Both the position numbers and the translations under genes were made by a program. From the NCBI GenBank assembly GCA_002412965.1, contig DHWB01000011.1, positions 248,001-312,000 of the forward strand: 64,000 bases of DNA, given 5' to 3'. This DNA comes from Desulfomicrobium sp. UBA5193 (GTDB taxonomy: Bacteria; Desulfobacterota; Desulfovibrionia; Desulfovibrionales; Desulfomicrobiaceae). How positions within the stretch are numbered: the stretch's first letter is position 1; each line of letters begins with the position of its first letter. Positions 8,546 to 17,788 of this stretch are shown piece by piece. The notes below the pieces were generated by a model. The model was not told where the DNA came from and ran no database searches. It saw nothing but the letters and a program-made list of their open reading frames with translations.

Positions 8546-10435
8546 TTATTTCAAGAGCCGGTTGATGATGTCCTTGTATTTTTTCTCGATGACATGCCGT
8601 TTTTTCTTGAAGGAATTGGTCAACTCCTCGCCGAGCGTGAATTCCTTGTCGAGAAAGTGGATGTTCTGAAGCTTTTCGTAGGGCTTGAAACCTTTCTTGG
8701 GGTTCAGGAGCTTGTTCATCTCTTCGCGCAGGCGGTCGAGGAGTTGCTTGTCGCGCAGGGCGCTTTCGGTTTCTCCCAGCACCTGATTGTATTTTTCGAG
8801 CACGAATTCGCGCAGCTTTTCAAGGTCCGGTACAATGAGTGCGCCCAGTCCCTTCTTGTCCTGTCCCACGAGCACCGCGTCCTGCACGAAGGGGAACATG
8901 GACAGGGTGGCCTCGATGTTGGTGGGGTCCACATTCTCGCCGCTGGCCAGGACAATGATCTCCTTGGCCCGGCCGGTGATGACCAGTTCGTTCGTGAGAG
9001 TGAGGCGGCCAAGGTCGCCGGTGCGCAGAAAGCCGTCCGGGGTGAAGGCCTGGGCATTGGCCTCGTCGTTTTTGTAATACCCTTTGAAAACCTGGGCTCC
9101 GCGCACCTGGATCTCTCCTTCGGTGCCGTTCGGCACTGCTTCGCCCTGTTCGTTCACGATGCGCAGTTCGGTTTCTCCCACGGCTGGGCCAATGGTGCCG
9201 AAGACGTCGCAGTTGAAGCCTCGTCCGGCGATGCCGGGCGAGCATTCCGTCATGCCGTAGGCGTTGATGATGCGGATGCCGATGGCGTCGATCCACTCAT
9301 CCAGATAGGGAGGCAGACTGCCTCCGCCGCTGATGGCGCCCTTGAGCCTGCCACCGAATTTTTCCTGCACGAGCACGAGTTTCTTCTTGGCCAGAAGGTT
9401 GGGCAGGAAGAGAAAAATGTTTGATGCTGCGGCCCGCACCTTGTCTGCAAAACGCACGGGAAAGGCTTTCTTCTCGAAGACAGGCAACTGGTCGCGCAGG
9501 ACGCGGCTGTTGCGGCGGTAGGCGGCCGACACCCGGACCAGGAGGTTGAAGATCTTGGCCTTTTTGGGATCCTTCTTTTTCAGGCCCGACGTGATCTTGG
9601 AATACAGGGATTCCCAGATGCGGGGCACGGTGGCGACCAGGGTCGGCTTATAGGTCTCCAGGTCGGAGGCGAAAGTGCGGATGGAGGAGTAGACGAGGCA
9701 GCTGCCGTTGGCGACGTGGATGTATTCCGATGTGCGCTCGAAAATGTGCCAGGTCGGCAGGATGGACACCCACACATCGTCTGCGCCCAATCTGATGAGC
9801 GGTGGCAGGGTGCGCACGTTGTGCATGATGTTGGAGTGGTCGAGCATGACCCCCTTGGGTGTGCCCGTGGTGCCCGAGGTGTAGATGATGGTCAGCAGGT
9901 CCTCGGGAGTGAGCGCCGAAGCCAGGCCTTTGAACCATTCGATGTCGCGCGGTTCGATGGTGCGGTTGTCAAGCAATTCGGCGTAGGTGGTGGCCTTGTC
10001 GAACCAGGAGTGCTTTTCGTTCCCGGCGATGATGAAGACCCCTTTGAGCTTCAGGGTTTTGATCAGAGCCTGGCATTCCTTGTAGAGCTGCTCCGTTTCG
10101 ATGATCAGAAATTCCGCGTCCGAATGATTGACGATGTATTCGATTTCACTCGGCGGAGTGTCGCAGCCGCGCGGCACGCTGACCGCTCCCAGGGCTTGCA
10201 GGGCCATGTCCGTGACAATCCAGGAGTACCGGTTGTCGGAGAGGAGGAAGACCTTGTCCCCCTTGCGAACCTTATGGGCCTTGAATGCCCGGGCCAGCAT
10301 AAGCACATCCTCGAAGAATTTATCGTAGGTCACCCTCAATTCGTCTTCGCCCACGCGATAAATGAAAGCCAGATTACCTTGATGTTTGGAGCAGCTTTCC
10401 AGAAAGGTGTGGAAGAAAGTGGGTGCAAAGGCCAT
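8546..10435 (-). CDS. fadD: Long-chain acyl-CoA synthetase (AMP-forming)
   Basis: The 629-residue enzyme activates long-chain fatty acids with ATP and CoA through an acyl-adenylate. It shows the AMP-binding signature (TIIYTSGTTGTPKGVML), the YGMTECSPG substrate and AMP motif, the hinge region with TGDLGRL, and the C-terminal lysine region of the adenylate-forming superfamily. Its length and inserted segments match the eukaryote-like Faa1 type of bacterial long-chain acyl-CoA synthetase. I chose the ATG at 10435 because GGGAG lies eight bases upstream; an ATG at 10465 would add ten residues without a good ribosome binding site. It appears to be a single gene. Confidence 0.9.
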   Translation of the reverse strand: MAFAPTFFHTFLESCSKHQGNLAFIYRVGEDELRVTYDKFFEDVLMLARAFKAHKVRKGDKVFLLSDNRYSWIVTDMALQALGAVSVPRGCDTPPSEIEYIVNHSDAEFLIIETEQLYKECQALIKTLKLKGVFIIAGNEKHSWFDKATTYAELLDNRTIEPRDIEWFKGLASALTPEDLLTIIYTSGTTGTPKGVMLDHSNIMHNVRTLPPLIRLGADDVWVSILPTWHIFERTSEYIHVANGSCLVYSSIRTFASDLETYKPTLVATVPRIWESLYSKITSGLKKKDPKKAKIFNLLVRVSAAYRRNSRVLRDQLPVFEKKAFPVRFADKVRAAASNIFLFLPNLLAKKKLVLVQEKFGGRLKGAISGGGSLPPYLDEWIDAIGIRIINAYGMTECSPGIAGRGFNCDVFGTIGPAVGETELRIVNEQGEAVPNGTEGEIQVRGAQVFKGYYKNDEANAQAFTPDGFLRTGDLGRLTLTNELVITGRAKEIIVLASGENVDPTNIEATLSMFPFVQDAVLVGQDKKGLGALIVPDLEKLREFVLEKYNQVLGETESALRDKQLLDRLREEMNKLLNPKKGFKPYEKLQNIHFLDKEFTLGEELTNSFKKKRHVIEKKYKDIINRLLK

Positions 10436-10536
10436 GTGCGGTACTCCCGATGGAAATATGGTCATGCAGGATTAGTCAAGGCTGTGTCCGGTGGCAACTG
10501 AAAAACTGCAAATTTGTCCGCAATACTTAGTAGTCA

Positions 10537-11244
10537 TTATTTTTTGGCCACGACCTTGCGTAGCTTGAGATTCAAAATTTCCACCAGCAGCGAAAAGCTC
10601 ATGGCAAAATAGATATAACCTCGGTCGATATGTTTTCCGAGGCTCTCGGCGACCAGAAACACCCCGATCAGGATCAGGAAGGAGAGGGCCAGCATCTGTA
10701 TGGTGGGTTGGCGTTTGACGAAGGCGCTAATTGCGTCCGCAAAAACGAGCATGACGCCCACAGCGGTCATGACCGCAGCGACCATGATGGAGATCTGGTT
10801 GGCCATGCCCACGGCGGTGATGACTGAATCCAGGGAAAAGATGATGTCCAAAAAGGCGATTTGGGTCACCGCCGAGGCAAAGCTCATACTTTTGTGGATG
10901 CGGATGTCGTCTTCAGGCCGGTGTTCCAGCTTTTCGTGGATTTCGAAGGTGGCCTTGGCGATGAGGAAGAGCCCGCCGCCGAGCAGGATGAGATCACGTC
11001 CGGATACCGTATGCTCCAGCACGGAAAAGAGCGGGGAGGTCAGCCCCATGACCCAGGTGATGGCAAAGAGCAGTATGATGCGGGTCAGCATGGCCAGGGC
11101 CAAACCTATCTTGCGGGCCTTGGATTGGATGGCTTCGGGCAGATTGTTGGTGATGATGACAATGAACACGATGTTGTCGATGCCCAGCACGATTTCAAGG
11201 CTGGCCAGTGTCAGAAAGGCGATGATGTTTTGTGGGTCGAGCAT
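10537..11244 (-). CDS. TerC family integral membrane protein
   Basis: The 235-residue protein has about seven transmembrane helices and the TerC signature: LEIVLGIDNIVFIVIIT near the N-terminus and LDIIFSLDSVITAVGMA in the middle, each carrying the paired acidic residues of the family. TerC-type proteins (Alx, YkoY) are linked to manganese export or metal loading of exported proteins and were named for tellurite resistance; the substrate here is unknown. AAGG lies seven bases before the ATG. No riboswitch of the yybP-ykoY type was evident upstream by eye. Confidence 0.85.
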   Translation of the reverse strand: MLDPQNIIAFLTLASLEIVLGIDNIVFIVIITNNLPEAIQSKARKIGLALAMLTRIILLFAITWVMGLTSPLFSVLEHTVSGRDLILLGGGLFLIAKATFEIHEKLEHRPEDDIRIHKSMSFASAVTQIAFLDIIFSLDSVITAVGMANQISIMVAAVMTAVGVMLVFADAISAFVKRQPTIQMLALSFLILIGVFLVAESLGKHIDRGYIYFAMSFSLLVEILNLKLRKVVAKK

Positions 11245-11409
11245 GGAGCAACCTTTTGTTGTGGAGGCCGTAATGTATTTATGTATGACAAGGTCCGTTT
11301 CAAATCAAGCCGCTGTGTTGAAGGCTTCCAAGGCGCGCTCGAGTCTGGTAATCCGCTCTGCAGGCGACGTGTCGGCACGATGCGCGCATGGCAGGCCACA
11401 GGAGGGCTC

Positions 11410-12549
11410 ATGATTCTCGACAACACACCGTATTCCTTTGACCGGGTTGTGCGCATGGCGCTGGCCGCCGGTTTGATCTGGGCCGTGATCACGACCCTCG
11501 GGTATTTGAGCGACGTGCTCATCCCCTTTGCCGTCGCCCTGCTGCTGGCCTACATCATGAACCCCATGGTGCACCGGGTGCAGGGATACGTGAGGAGCAG
11601 GGGAGTCGCCATCGGGCTGACCATACTTCTCTTCGTGCTTGTGCTGCTGGGGATACTCTGGATCATCGTGCCGCTCATGGGCAATGAAATGAGGCACATG
11701 GGGCGACTTCTTTCCGAACTGGTCAGCAACTCCAAGCTGGCGGAGGCCGCCGCCAATCGCTTGCCGCCCGATGTCTGGCAGACGTTGCGAGATTATTTCA
11801 ACACGCCGGAAGTACAGAATTTCTTTCGCACCGACAGTTTCATTTCCATGGCCCAGGACGCGTTGCGCAAGATTCTGCCGGGCATCATGGGACTGATCTC
11901 CGGCACCTACAGCGTCATCATGGCCCTGGTCGTGCCCGGTGTGGTGTTCATGTACCTCATCTTCCTGCTCCTGGATTTTCAGAAGGTGCGCACGGTGTGG
12001 AAGGAAATGATTCCAGCGCCGTATCGGGAGAGCGTGATCTCCTTTGTGGAGGAGTTCGATCTGGCCATGAGCCGGTACTTCCGAGGGCAGGTCATGATTT
12101 CGGGCGTACTCTGCATCGTCTTCGCCGCCGGATTCTTCATCATCGGACTTCCTTTGGGCATCCTGCTGGGCATCCTGCTCGGCGTCATGAGCATGGTTCC
12201 CTATCTACAGGTTCTGGGAGCCATTCCGGCGGTCATCGTCGCGGCCATACATGCCCTGGAGACCGGGCAGTCCTTCTGGCTGGTGCTGGGCCTGACCGGT
12301 CTGGTCTTCGTGGCGGTGCAAATCGTGCAGGATGTCATCCTGGTGCCTCGCATCCTGGGCAAGGCCATGGGGCTGTCCCCGGCCGTGATGCTCCTGTCCC
12401 TCTCGGTCTGGGGCAAGCTGCTGGGCATGCTCGGCCTCTTGATCGCACTGCCCATGACCTGCCTGGTGCTGGCCTATTATCGGCGGCTGGTGCTGGGAGC
12501 GGCCGAACCTGCGATTCCCCGGGCATCCGCACAGGAGAGTGAAACATGA
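11410..12549 (+). CDS. AI-2E family transporter (PerM/YdiK type)
   Basis: The 379-residue membrane protein belongs to the AI-2E transporter (UPF0118) family, whose members have been tied to autoinducer-2 export or sodium/proton exchange. It has the family layout: two N-terminal helices (about 15-55), a hairpin pair near 65-90, a long soluble periplasmic segment (about 100-160), and a C-terminal helical core with GILLGVMSMVPYLQVLGAIPA and VQDVILVPRILGKAMGL. An ideal AGGAGG lies just upstream of the ATG at 11410, although the frame stays open further left. Its stop overlaps the next start (ATGA), so it is translationally coupled to the nitroreductase-like gene. Confidence 0.88.
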   Translation: MILDNTPYSFDRVVRMALAAGLIWAVITTLGYLSDVLIPFAVALLLAYIMNPMVHRVQGYVRSRGVAIGLTILLFVLVLLGILWIIVPLMGNEMRHMGRLLSELVSNSKLAEAAANRLPPDVWQTLRDYFNTPEVQNFFRTDSFISMAQDALRKILPGIMGLISGTYSVIMALVVPGVVFMYLIFLLLDFQKVRTVWKEMIPAPYRESVISFVEEFDLAMSRYFRGQVMISGVLCIVFAAGFFIIGLPLGILLGILLGVMSMVPYLQVLGAIPAVIVAAIHALETGQSFWLVLGLTGLVFVAVQIVQDVILVPRILGKAMGLSPAVMLLSLSVWGKLLGMLGLLIALPMTCLVLAYYRRLVLGAAEPAIPRASAQESET

Positions 12550-13295
12550 GCATGCAAACAATGCGCGCCTTTTTGAAGGACGATCTGCGCCTCCAGCTCG
12601 ACTTTTCGCGTTCGGACCAGAATCGTGGGATTGCGCCTCCGCCAGTGCAGAAAGCAGTCCGCCAGGGGCAGACTGTTGTTTCTCTGCCGGGGGATGCGGT
12701 CTCGGCTTTTGTCGGGCGCATCGATCTGGTCCAGGCCTTGGCCGCGCGCAAGAGCCACCGCGCCTGGCGCGATGAGCCCTTGAGTCTCGAAGAGCTGGGT
12801 TTTCTGCTCTGGGCCGTGCAGGGTGTGCGCAAGAAGGGTGGCCCGGCCAGCGTGTTTCGCACCGTGCCTTCGGCTGGATGCAGGCACGCACTGGAATCCT
12901 ACGTATTGGTCAACAACTGCGCTTCCCTGGAGCGGGGCGTATACCGTTATCTGCCCCTTGATCACGCATTGGCGCTGGAAATTTCCGCCGAGGCGGATTT
13001 CACGGCTCGCCTGCACGAGGCCGTGCTCATGCAGGCCTTCGTGCCCAAAGCGCCCGTGGTTTTGGTCTGGACGACCATCCCCTACCGCATGGAGTGGCGC
13101 TATATGGAGGCCGCCCACCGGGTCATCGCCCTCGACGCCGGGCACGCCTGCCAGAACCTGTATCTGGCGGTGCAGGCCGTGGGCTGCGGCACCTGCGCTG
13201 TGGCCGCCTTTCATCAGAAGGCTCTGGATGAATTCCTGGGCGTGGACGGGGAAGACGAGTTTGCCCTTTACCTCGCGCCCGTGGGCAAGATCTGA
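12546..13295 (+). CDS. SagB-type nitroreductase-like flavoprotein
   Basis: This 249-residue protein is a nitroreductase-superfamily FMN enzyme resembling the SagB/ThcOx branch. The motif RKSHRAWRDEPLSLEELGFLLWA (its first part at about 75-90) is the FMN-binding entry of the fold. The C-terminal part (DAGHACQNLYLAVQAVGCG) carries the second FMN-contacting region. SagB oxidases oxidise azolines in peptide toxins, but no YcaO cyclodehydratase or precursor peptide is visible here, so a stand-alone oxidoreductase is more likely. The start overlaps the transporter stop, and the stop overlaps the peptidase start (TGATG). Confidence 0.82.
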   Translation: MSMQTMRAFLKDDLRLQLDFSRSDQNRGIAPPPVQKAVRQGQTVVSLPGDAVSAFVGRIDLVQALAARKSHRAWRDEPLSLEELGFLLWAVQGVRKKGGPASVFRTVPSAGCRHALESYVLVNNCASLERGVYRYLPLDHALALEISAEADFTARLHEAVLMQAFVPKAPVVLVWTTIPYRMEWRYMEAAHRVIALDAGHACQNLYLAVQAVGCGTCAVAAFHQKALDEFLGVDGEDEFALYLAPVGKI

Positions 13296-13975
13296 TGCCC
13301 TACGCCCTGGCGCTTTTGGCGCTGGTCGTGCTCATCGCGGGGCCGGGGCTTTGGGCCCGCCACGTGCTTGAGCGCCATGGCCGGGACGAATATTTTTCCG
13401 GGACCGGCATTGATCTGGCGCGGATTCTGGTCCGCGACCTGAATCTGACGGATGTGCAGGTGGAGACGACGGAGCTTGGCGATCACTATGACCCCAGGGA
13501 CAAGGTCGTGCGCCTCAATGTCGCGAGCACCGGCAAGCGCTCCCTGACCGCCGTGGTCGTGGCCGCGCACGAGGTGGGGCACGCCATGCAGGATCAGTCC
13601 GCAGATGGCCTGCTGCGCTTCCGCACACGCCTCGTCATGTTCGGGATCTGGGCCGAGCGCATCGGGGCGGCGGCGATCATGGTCGCACCGCTCCTGGGCG
13701 CGGCCCTGCAGGTGCCCGTGGTCGGCCGCCTGCTTCTGGTCGGCGCGGTGGCGGTGCTCGGCATCCCGGTGGTCGTGCATCTCGTCACCCTGCCCGTGGA
13801 ACTGGATGCGAGCTTCAACCGCGCCCTGCCTCTGCTCAAGACCGGAAAATACATCCCGCCCGAGGACGAGGGGGCCGCGCGGCAGATCCTGACGGCCTGC
13901 GCCCTGACGTACCTTGCACAGGCCCTGGCCAGCATGTTCAACATCCTGCGCTGGATCCGCATTTTCAGGCGGTGA
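13295..13975 (+). CDS. YugP-type zinc-dependent membrane peptidase
   Basis: The 226-residue protein belongs to the neutral zinc metallopeptidase family (YugP/DUF2268-like Zn_peptidase_2). It has an N-terminal membrane helix, the catalytic AAHEVGHAMQDQ (HExxH, residues about 90-100), two to three further hydrophobic segments, and a conserved late block (ELDASFNRALPLL) that supplies the third zinc ligand region. Its substrate is unknown. It is the third gene of an overlapping trio (transporter, nitroreductase-like, peptidase), its ATG overlapping the preceding TGA by one base. Confidence 0.87.
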   Translation: MPYALALLALVVLIAGPGLWARHVLERHGRDEYFSGTGIDLARILVRDLNLTDVQVETTELGDHYDPRDKVVRLNVASTGKRSLTAVVVAAHEVGHAMQDQSADGLLRFRTRLVMFGIWAERIGAAAIMVAPLLGAALQVPVVGRLLLVGAVAVLGIPVVVHLVTLPVELDASFNRALPLLKTGKYIPPEDEGAARQILTACALTYLAQALASMFNILRWIRIFRR

Positions 13976-14050
13976 TTCCTTTCTGGACAATCTGGGGGAT
14001 TCTCCCTAGTAGTCGGGGCGTCTGAACAACCAACCAGTCCCCCCCAATCC

Positions 14051-15928
14051 ATGGCACTCATTAGCGCAAGCAATCTTTCCCTGACCTTTTCGGGTCCGCT
14101 CCTGCTCGACAACATCAGTCTGCAGATCCACGCGGGCGAACGCATTTGCCTTCTTGGCCGCAACGGCGAGGGCAAGTCCACGCTCATGCGCATCCTGTCG
14201 CAGGAGGTCACTCCTGATTCGGGCGATGTGGGCCTCAGCAAGGGTCTGACCACGGCCTCCCTGCCCCAGGAGGTGCCGGCCGGCCTTTCGGGCACGGTCT
14301 ATCAGGTCGTGGCCTCGGGCGCGGGAGAGGGCGGGCTTTGCCTGGCCGCCCTGCGCTACGAGGGCAGCACCGAGATCTGTGTCGACCCGGCCCTGCTGGC
14401 GCAGGCCCACCGTATGCTCGACGAGCAGGCCGGCTGGAGCCTGACCCGCAAGATAGACACTGTCATCACCCATCTGGGACTTGATCCGGACGCGCAGTTC
14501 GCCTCCCTGTCCGGCGGCGTGAAGCGCAAGACCCTCCTGGCCAGGGCCCTGGCCGGGGAGCCGGACATCCTGTATCTGGACGAACCGACCAACCATCTGG
14601 ATGTGGATTCCATCCGCTGGCTCGAAGAATTTCTGGTCAAGCAGTCCCGGACTCTGTTTTTCGTCACCCATGACCGCATGTTCCTGCGTCACGTGGCCAA
14701 TCGCATCCTGGAACTGGATCGGGGCGTGCTGGTGGACTGGGCCTGCGACTACGACACCTTCCTGCAGCGAAAGGAGGACGTGCTGGCCACGGAGGAGACC
14801 CTGTGGCGCAAGTTCGACCAGAAGCTCAAAGAGGAAGAGATCTGGATCAGGAAGGGCATAAAAGCCCGCCGGACCCGCAACGAAGGCCGGGTGCGGGCGC
14901 TCAAGGCCCTGCGCGCGGAGCGCAGCCAGCGCCGCGACCGGACCGGCGCCGTGGCCATGCAGATTCAGGAAGGGCGCAAGAGCGGCTCCCTGGTCCTGGA
15001 GGTCAACAATATTTCCTACGCCTGGGGCGAGACGCCGGTCATCCGTGACTTTTCGACGAGCATCATGCGCGGCGACAAGGTCGGGATCGTCGGCCCCAAC
15101 GGCGCGGGCAAGACCACGCTGCTGAAGATCCTCCTCGGCGACCTTGCCCCCCAGAGCGGCGAGGTCCGGCAGGGCACCCATCTGGAAGTGGCCTATTCGG
15201 ACCAGATGCGCTCCCTTCTGGACGAGACCAAGACGGCGCGCGAGATTGTCGGCGAGGGCGCGGATTATATCGACGTGAACGAAAACCGCCGCCATGTCAT
15301 CGGCTACCTGAAGGATTTCCTTTTCACCCCGGATCGGGCCCAGACCCCGGTCGGCCTTCTTTCCGGCGGGGAACGCAACCGACTGCTCCTGGCCAAGCTC
15401 TTCACCCGGCCCTGCAACGTGCTCGTCCTCGACGAACCGACCAATGACCTGGATCAGGAGACCCTTGAGCTTCTCGAAGAGCTCATCGGCGACTTTGCCG
15501 GCACGGTGCTCGTCGTCAGCCACGACCGCGAGTTTCTGAACAACACGGTCACATCCTGTCTTGTTTTTGAGGGAGAGGGGAGGGTGGTCGAGTACGCCGG
15601 GGGTTACGACGACTGGCTCGCGCAGCGTCCCCAGGCGGTGGAGCCTGAAGCTGCGGCGCCCAAGGCCGTGAAGCCCAAAAATGCCAAGTCGCGCAAGCTG
15701 AGCTACAAGGAGAATCTGGAGCTCGAAGCCCTGCCGGGGCGCATCGAAGCCCTGGAGGCCACGCTTGCGACCCTGCAGGAGCAGATGAACGACCCCGATT
15801 TTTACACCAACGATCACACCGTCATCGCGACCGAGGCCGCCCGGCTGGAAGTTCTGGAGACAGAACTGGACACCCTGCTGACCCGCTGGGACGAACTGGA
15901 AGAGTTGCGCATGTTGTGTGAATCCTAG
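14051..15928 (+). CDS. uup: Uup-type ABC-F ATPase
   Basis: The 625-residue soluble protein has two ABC ATPase domains and no membrane domain, as in ABC-F translation factors. Domain 1 has Walker A LGRNGEGKST (about 35-44), signature LSGGVKRK and Walker B YLDEPTNHLD. Domain 2 has GPNGAGKTT, LSGGERNR and LDEPTNDLD. The C-terminal coiled coil (about 545-620) is the tail that marks Uup rather than EttA or YheS. Uup acts on ribosomes and affects transposon excision in E. coli. No strong ribosome binding site precedes the ATG. Confidence 0.9.
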   Translation: MALISASNLSLTFSGPLLLDNISLQIHAGERICLLGRNGEGKSTLMRILSQEVTPDSGDVGLSKGLTTASLPQEVPAGLSGTVYQVVASGAGEGGLCLAALRYEGSTEICVDPALLAQAHRMLDEQAGWSLTRKIDTVITHLGLDPDAQFASLSGGVKRKTLLARALAGEPDILYLDEPTNHLDVDSIRWLEEFLVKQSRTLFFVTHDRMFLRHVANRILELDRGVLVDWACDYDTFLQRKEDVLATEETLWRKFDQKLKEEEIWIRKGIKARRTRNEGRVRALKALRAERSQRRDRTGAVAMQIQEGRKSGSLVLEVNNISYAWGETPVIRDFSTSIMRGDKVGIVGPNGAGKTTLLKILLGDLAPQSGEVRQGTHLEVAYSDQMRSLLDETKTAREIVGEGADYIDVNENRRHVIGYLKDFLFTPDRAQTPVGLLSGGERNRLLLAKLFTRPCNVLVLDEPTNDLDQETLELLEELIGDFAGTVLVVSHDREFLNNTVTSCLVFEGEGRVVEYAGGYDDWLAQRPQAVEPEAAAPKAVKPKNAKSRKLSYKENLELEALPGRIEALEATLATLQEQMNDPDFYTNDHTVIATEAARLEVLETELDTLLTRWDELEELRMLCES

Positions 15929-15940
15929 ACAAGGATACAT

Positions 15941-16354
15941 ATGGACATTACCTTAACGACTCCGGCCCTTCTCTTTTCGACCATCTCGCTCATCCTGCTG
16001 GCCTTCACCAATCGTTTCCTGGCTCTGGGCAGCAGGATCAGAAGCCTTCACGACCGCTACCAGGACAACCATCGCCCGTCCCTGCTGGCCCAGATCGAGA
16101 GCTTGCGGCTGCGGGTCAACCTGATCCGGCTGATGCAGCTGTACGGAGTGGCGAGCCTCTTCTTATGTGTCCTGTGCATGTTTTTTCTTTTTGCCGGACT
16201 TGTCGTCATGGGCAAATTCGTTTTTGGGTTGAGCCTTGTGGCTCTGCTGATCTCCCTGGGCCTGTCCACGCGTGAGATACATATCTCGACGCAGGCCCTG
16301 AACATCCAACTGGAGAGCCTGAGCCTCTCGCAGGAGGACGTCGATGCACGCTAA
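15941..16354 (+). CDS. DUF2721 family membrane protein
   Basis: This 137-residue protein has a hydrophobic N-terminus (LLFSTISLILLAFTNRFLAL), a short basic cytoplasmic stretch, and two adjacent helices at about 65-110. This is the layout of the DUF2721 family, whose function is unknown. AAGGATACAT precedes the ATG closely. It lies 12 bases after uup and overlaps the next small gene by 11 bases, so it starts a compact run that continues into the pantothenate genes. Confidence 0.75.
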   Translation: MDITLTTPALLFSTISLILLAFTNRFLALGSRIRSLHDRYQDNHRPSLLAQIESLRLRVNLIRLMQLYGVASLFLCVLCMFFLFAGLVVMGKFVFGLSLVALLISLGLSTREIHISTQALNIQLESLSLSQEDVDAR

Positions 16355-16565
16355 ATTTGGCGATTTGCGGGATTTCATATGTCGGGAGTGCGGCCTCTAC
16401 GGGATGGTCGATGTGATGGGCATGGAGTTTGAGTACGACCAGTCCACGGGCATCCTGTACGACATCGTAAACGACCCCGACGGGCGGCGCAGGGGCGATC
16501 AGATCGTGTGCGACTGCGGATGCGAATGCTTTGACATGCAGCTGCAGTCCAAGGCGAGCAAATGA
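16344..16565 (+). CDS. Small cysteine-rich (zinc-ribbon-like) protein
   Basis: This 73-residue protein carries two cysteine knuckles, FICRECGLYG near the N-terminus and VCDCGCECFD near the C-terminus, suggesting a zinc ribbon. I do not recognise a named family. It overlaps the DUF2721 gene by 11 bases, and its TGA overlaps the panC ATG (ATGA), so it is translated in one series with panC. Overlap on both sides and the conserved-looking Cys pairs argue that it is a real gene. Confidence 0.65.
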   Translation: MHAKFGDLRDFICRECGLYGMVDVMGMEFEYDQSTGILYDIVNDPDGRRRGDQIVCDCGCECFDMQLQSKASK

Positions 16566-17425
16566 ACGACATGCAGCAGATACAAAATCCGGCCGAGATG
16601 CAGGAGCTTGGCCTTGTGTGGCGCAGGGAAGGTCTGACCGTCGGACTGGTTCCGACCATGGGTTATTGGCACGAAGGGCACCTGAGCCTGATGAATTGGG
16701 CCAGGGAGCGCTGCGACGTACTGGTGACCTCCATTTTCGTCAATCCGACGCAGTTCGGACCGGGCGAGGATCTGGAAAACTATCCTTCGGACCTGGCGCG
16801 CGATTCGGCTCTGGCCCGCGAGTGCGGGGTGGACGTGCTCTTCACGCCGGTCAAGGACGAGATGTACCTCCCGGAGCACGGCACCTGGGTCAATGTGCCG
16901 GAGCTGACCCGCAACCTTTGCGGCCGCTCACGTCCCGGACATTTTCAGGGCGTGGCCACCGTGGTCTGCAAGCTCTTCAATCTGGTGCAGCCGACCTTCG
17001 CCGCCTTCGGGGAGAAGGACTGGCAGCAGTTGGCCGTGATCCGCAAGATGACGCGCGAGCTGGACATCCCGGTGCGCGTCGAGGGGCGGCCCATAGTGCG
17101 CGAGGCCGACGGGCTGGCCATGAGCTCCCGCAATGTCTATCTCACGCCCGAGGAGCGGGCCGTGGCTCCGCACATCCAGAAGGGACTCTGCCTGCTGGAG
17201 GACCTGATCCGCTCCGGAGAGGGCGATGCGACAGTGCTGCGCAAGGCCGTGCAGGCCTACTATGACAAGCATCTTCCTACGGGGCGCGTTGATTATCTGG
17301 AACTGGTCGACCCCGTACGCATCGAGACCGTGGAGCAAGTCCGCTCCAATGTCCTGGCCGCCGTGGCCATGCGCCTCGGAAAGGCGCGCCTCATTGACAA
17401 CAAATACATTACCGTCGAGCGATAA
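16562..17425 (+). CDS. panC: Pantothenate synthetase
   Basis: The 287-residue cytoplasmic enzyme condenses pantoate with beta-alanine using ATP. Hallmarks are PTMGYWHEGHLSLM (about 27-40, the HxGH nucleotide motif), FVNPTQFGPGEDLENYP (pantoate contacts) and MSSRNVYL, the KMSKS-like loop. The length is normal for PanC. panC is followed directly by panD and panB, so the whole pantothenate branch except ketopantoate reductase is together here. Confidence 0.96.
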   Translation: MNDMQQIQNPAEMQELGLVWRREGLTVGLVPTMGYWHEGHLSLMNWARERCDVLVTSIFVNPTQFGPGEDLENYPSDLARDSALARECGVDVLFTPVKDEMYLPEHGTWVNVPELTRNLCGRSRPGHFQGVATVVCKLFNLVQPTFAAFGEKDWQQLAVIRKMTRELDIPVRVEGRPIVREADGLAMSSRNVYLTPEERAVAPHIQKGLCLLEDLIRSGEGDATVLRKAVQAYYDKHLPTGRVDYLELVDPVRIETVEQVRSNVLAAVAMRLGKARLIDNKYITVER

Positions 17426-17788
17426 ATGCCTTTACGTACTTTTTTGCAGGCCAAGCTGCACCGGGCGACCATCACCGGGGCCGAGGTCGATTACGAGGGT
17501 TCGGTCGCCATCTGTCCGGACCTGATCCGGGCGGCAGGGTTCCACCTGAATGAGCGGGTCGACATCTACAACGTGGACAACGGCGAGCGCCTGTCCACCT
17601 ATGTCATTCTCGGAGAGAAGGGCGAGATCTGCCTGAACGGGGCGGCTGCTCACAAGGGCAGCCGTGGCCATCGGGTCATCATCGCCTCCTATGTGCAGCT
17701 GGCTACGGAAGAGATCGCGGGCCATGAGCCCACGGTGGTCCTGGTCGGACCGGACAATCAAATAAAGACAAGCGGAGAGATTTCATGA
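17426..17788 (+). CDS. panD: Aspartate 1-decarboxylase proenzyme
   Basis: The 120-residue proenzyme makes beta-alanine from aspartate. It self-cleaves between Gly and Ser in YEGSVAICPDL (around residue 25) to create the pyruvoyl cofactor. The later ERLSTYVILGEKGEICLNGAAA block is also typical. The ATG follows the panC stop with no gap, and the stop overlaps the panB start. Having panD in the operon supplies beta-alanine to PanC. Confidence 0.95.
   Translation: MPLRTFLQAKLHRATITGAEVDYEGSVAICPDLIRAAGFHLNERVDIYNVDNGERLSTYVILGEKGEICLNGAAAHKGSRGHRVIIASYVQLATEEIAGHEPTVVLVGPDNQIKTSGEIS

Noticed and set aside
12546..13295. Azoline peptide biosynthesis cluster
   Set aside because: Only the SagB-like oxidase is present; no YcaO/SagD, SagC or precursor peptide was seen nearby.
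14006..15940. 644-codon open frame antisense to uup
   Set aside because: Shadow of the Uup gene; no family features and no ribosome binding site.
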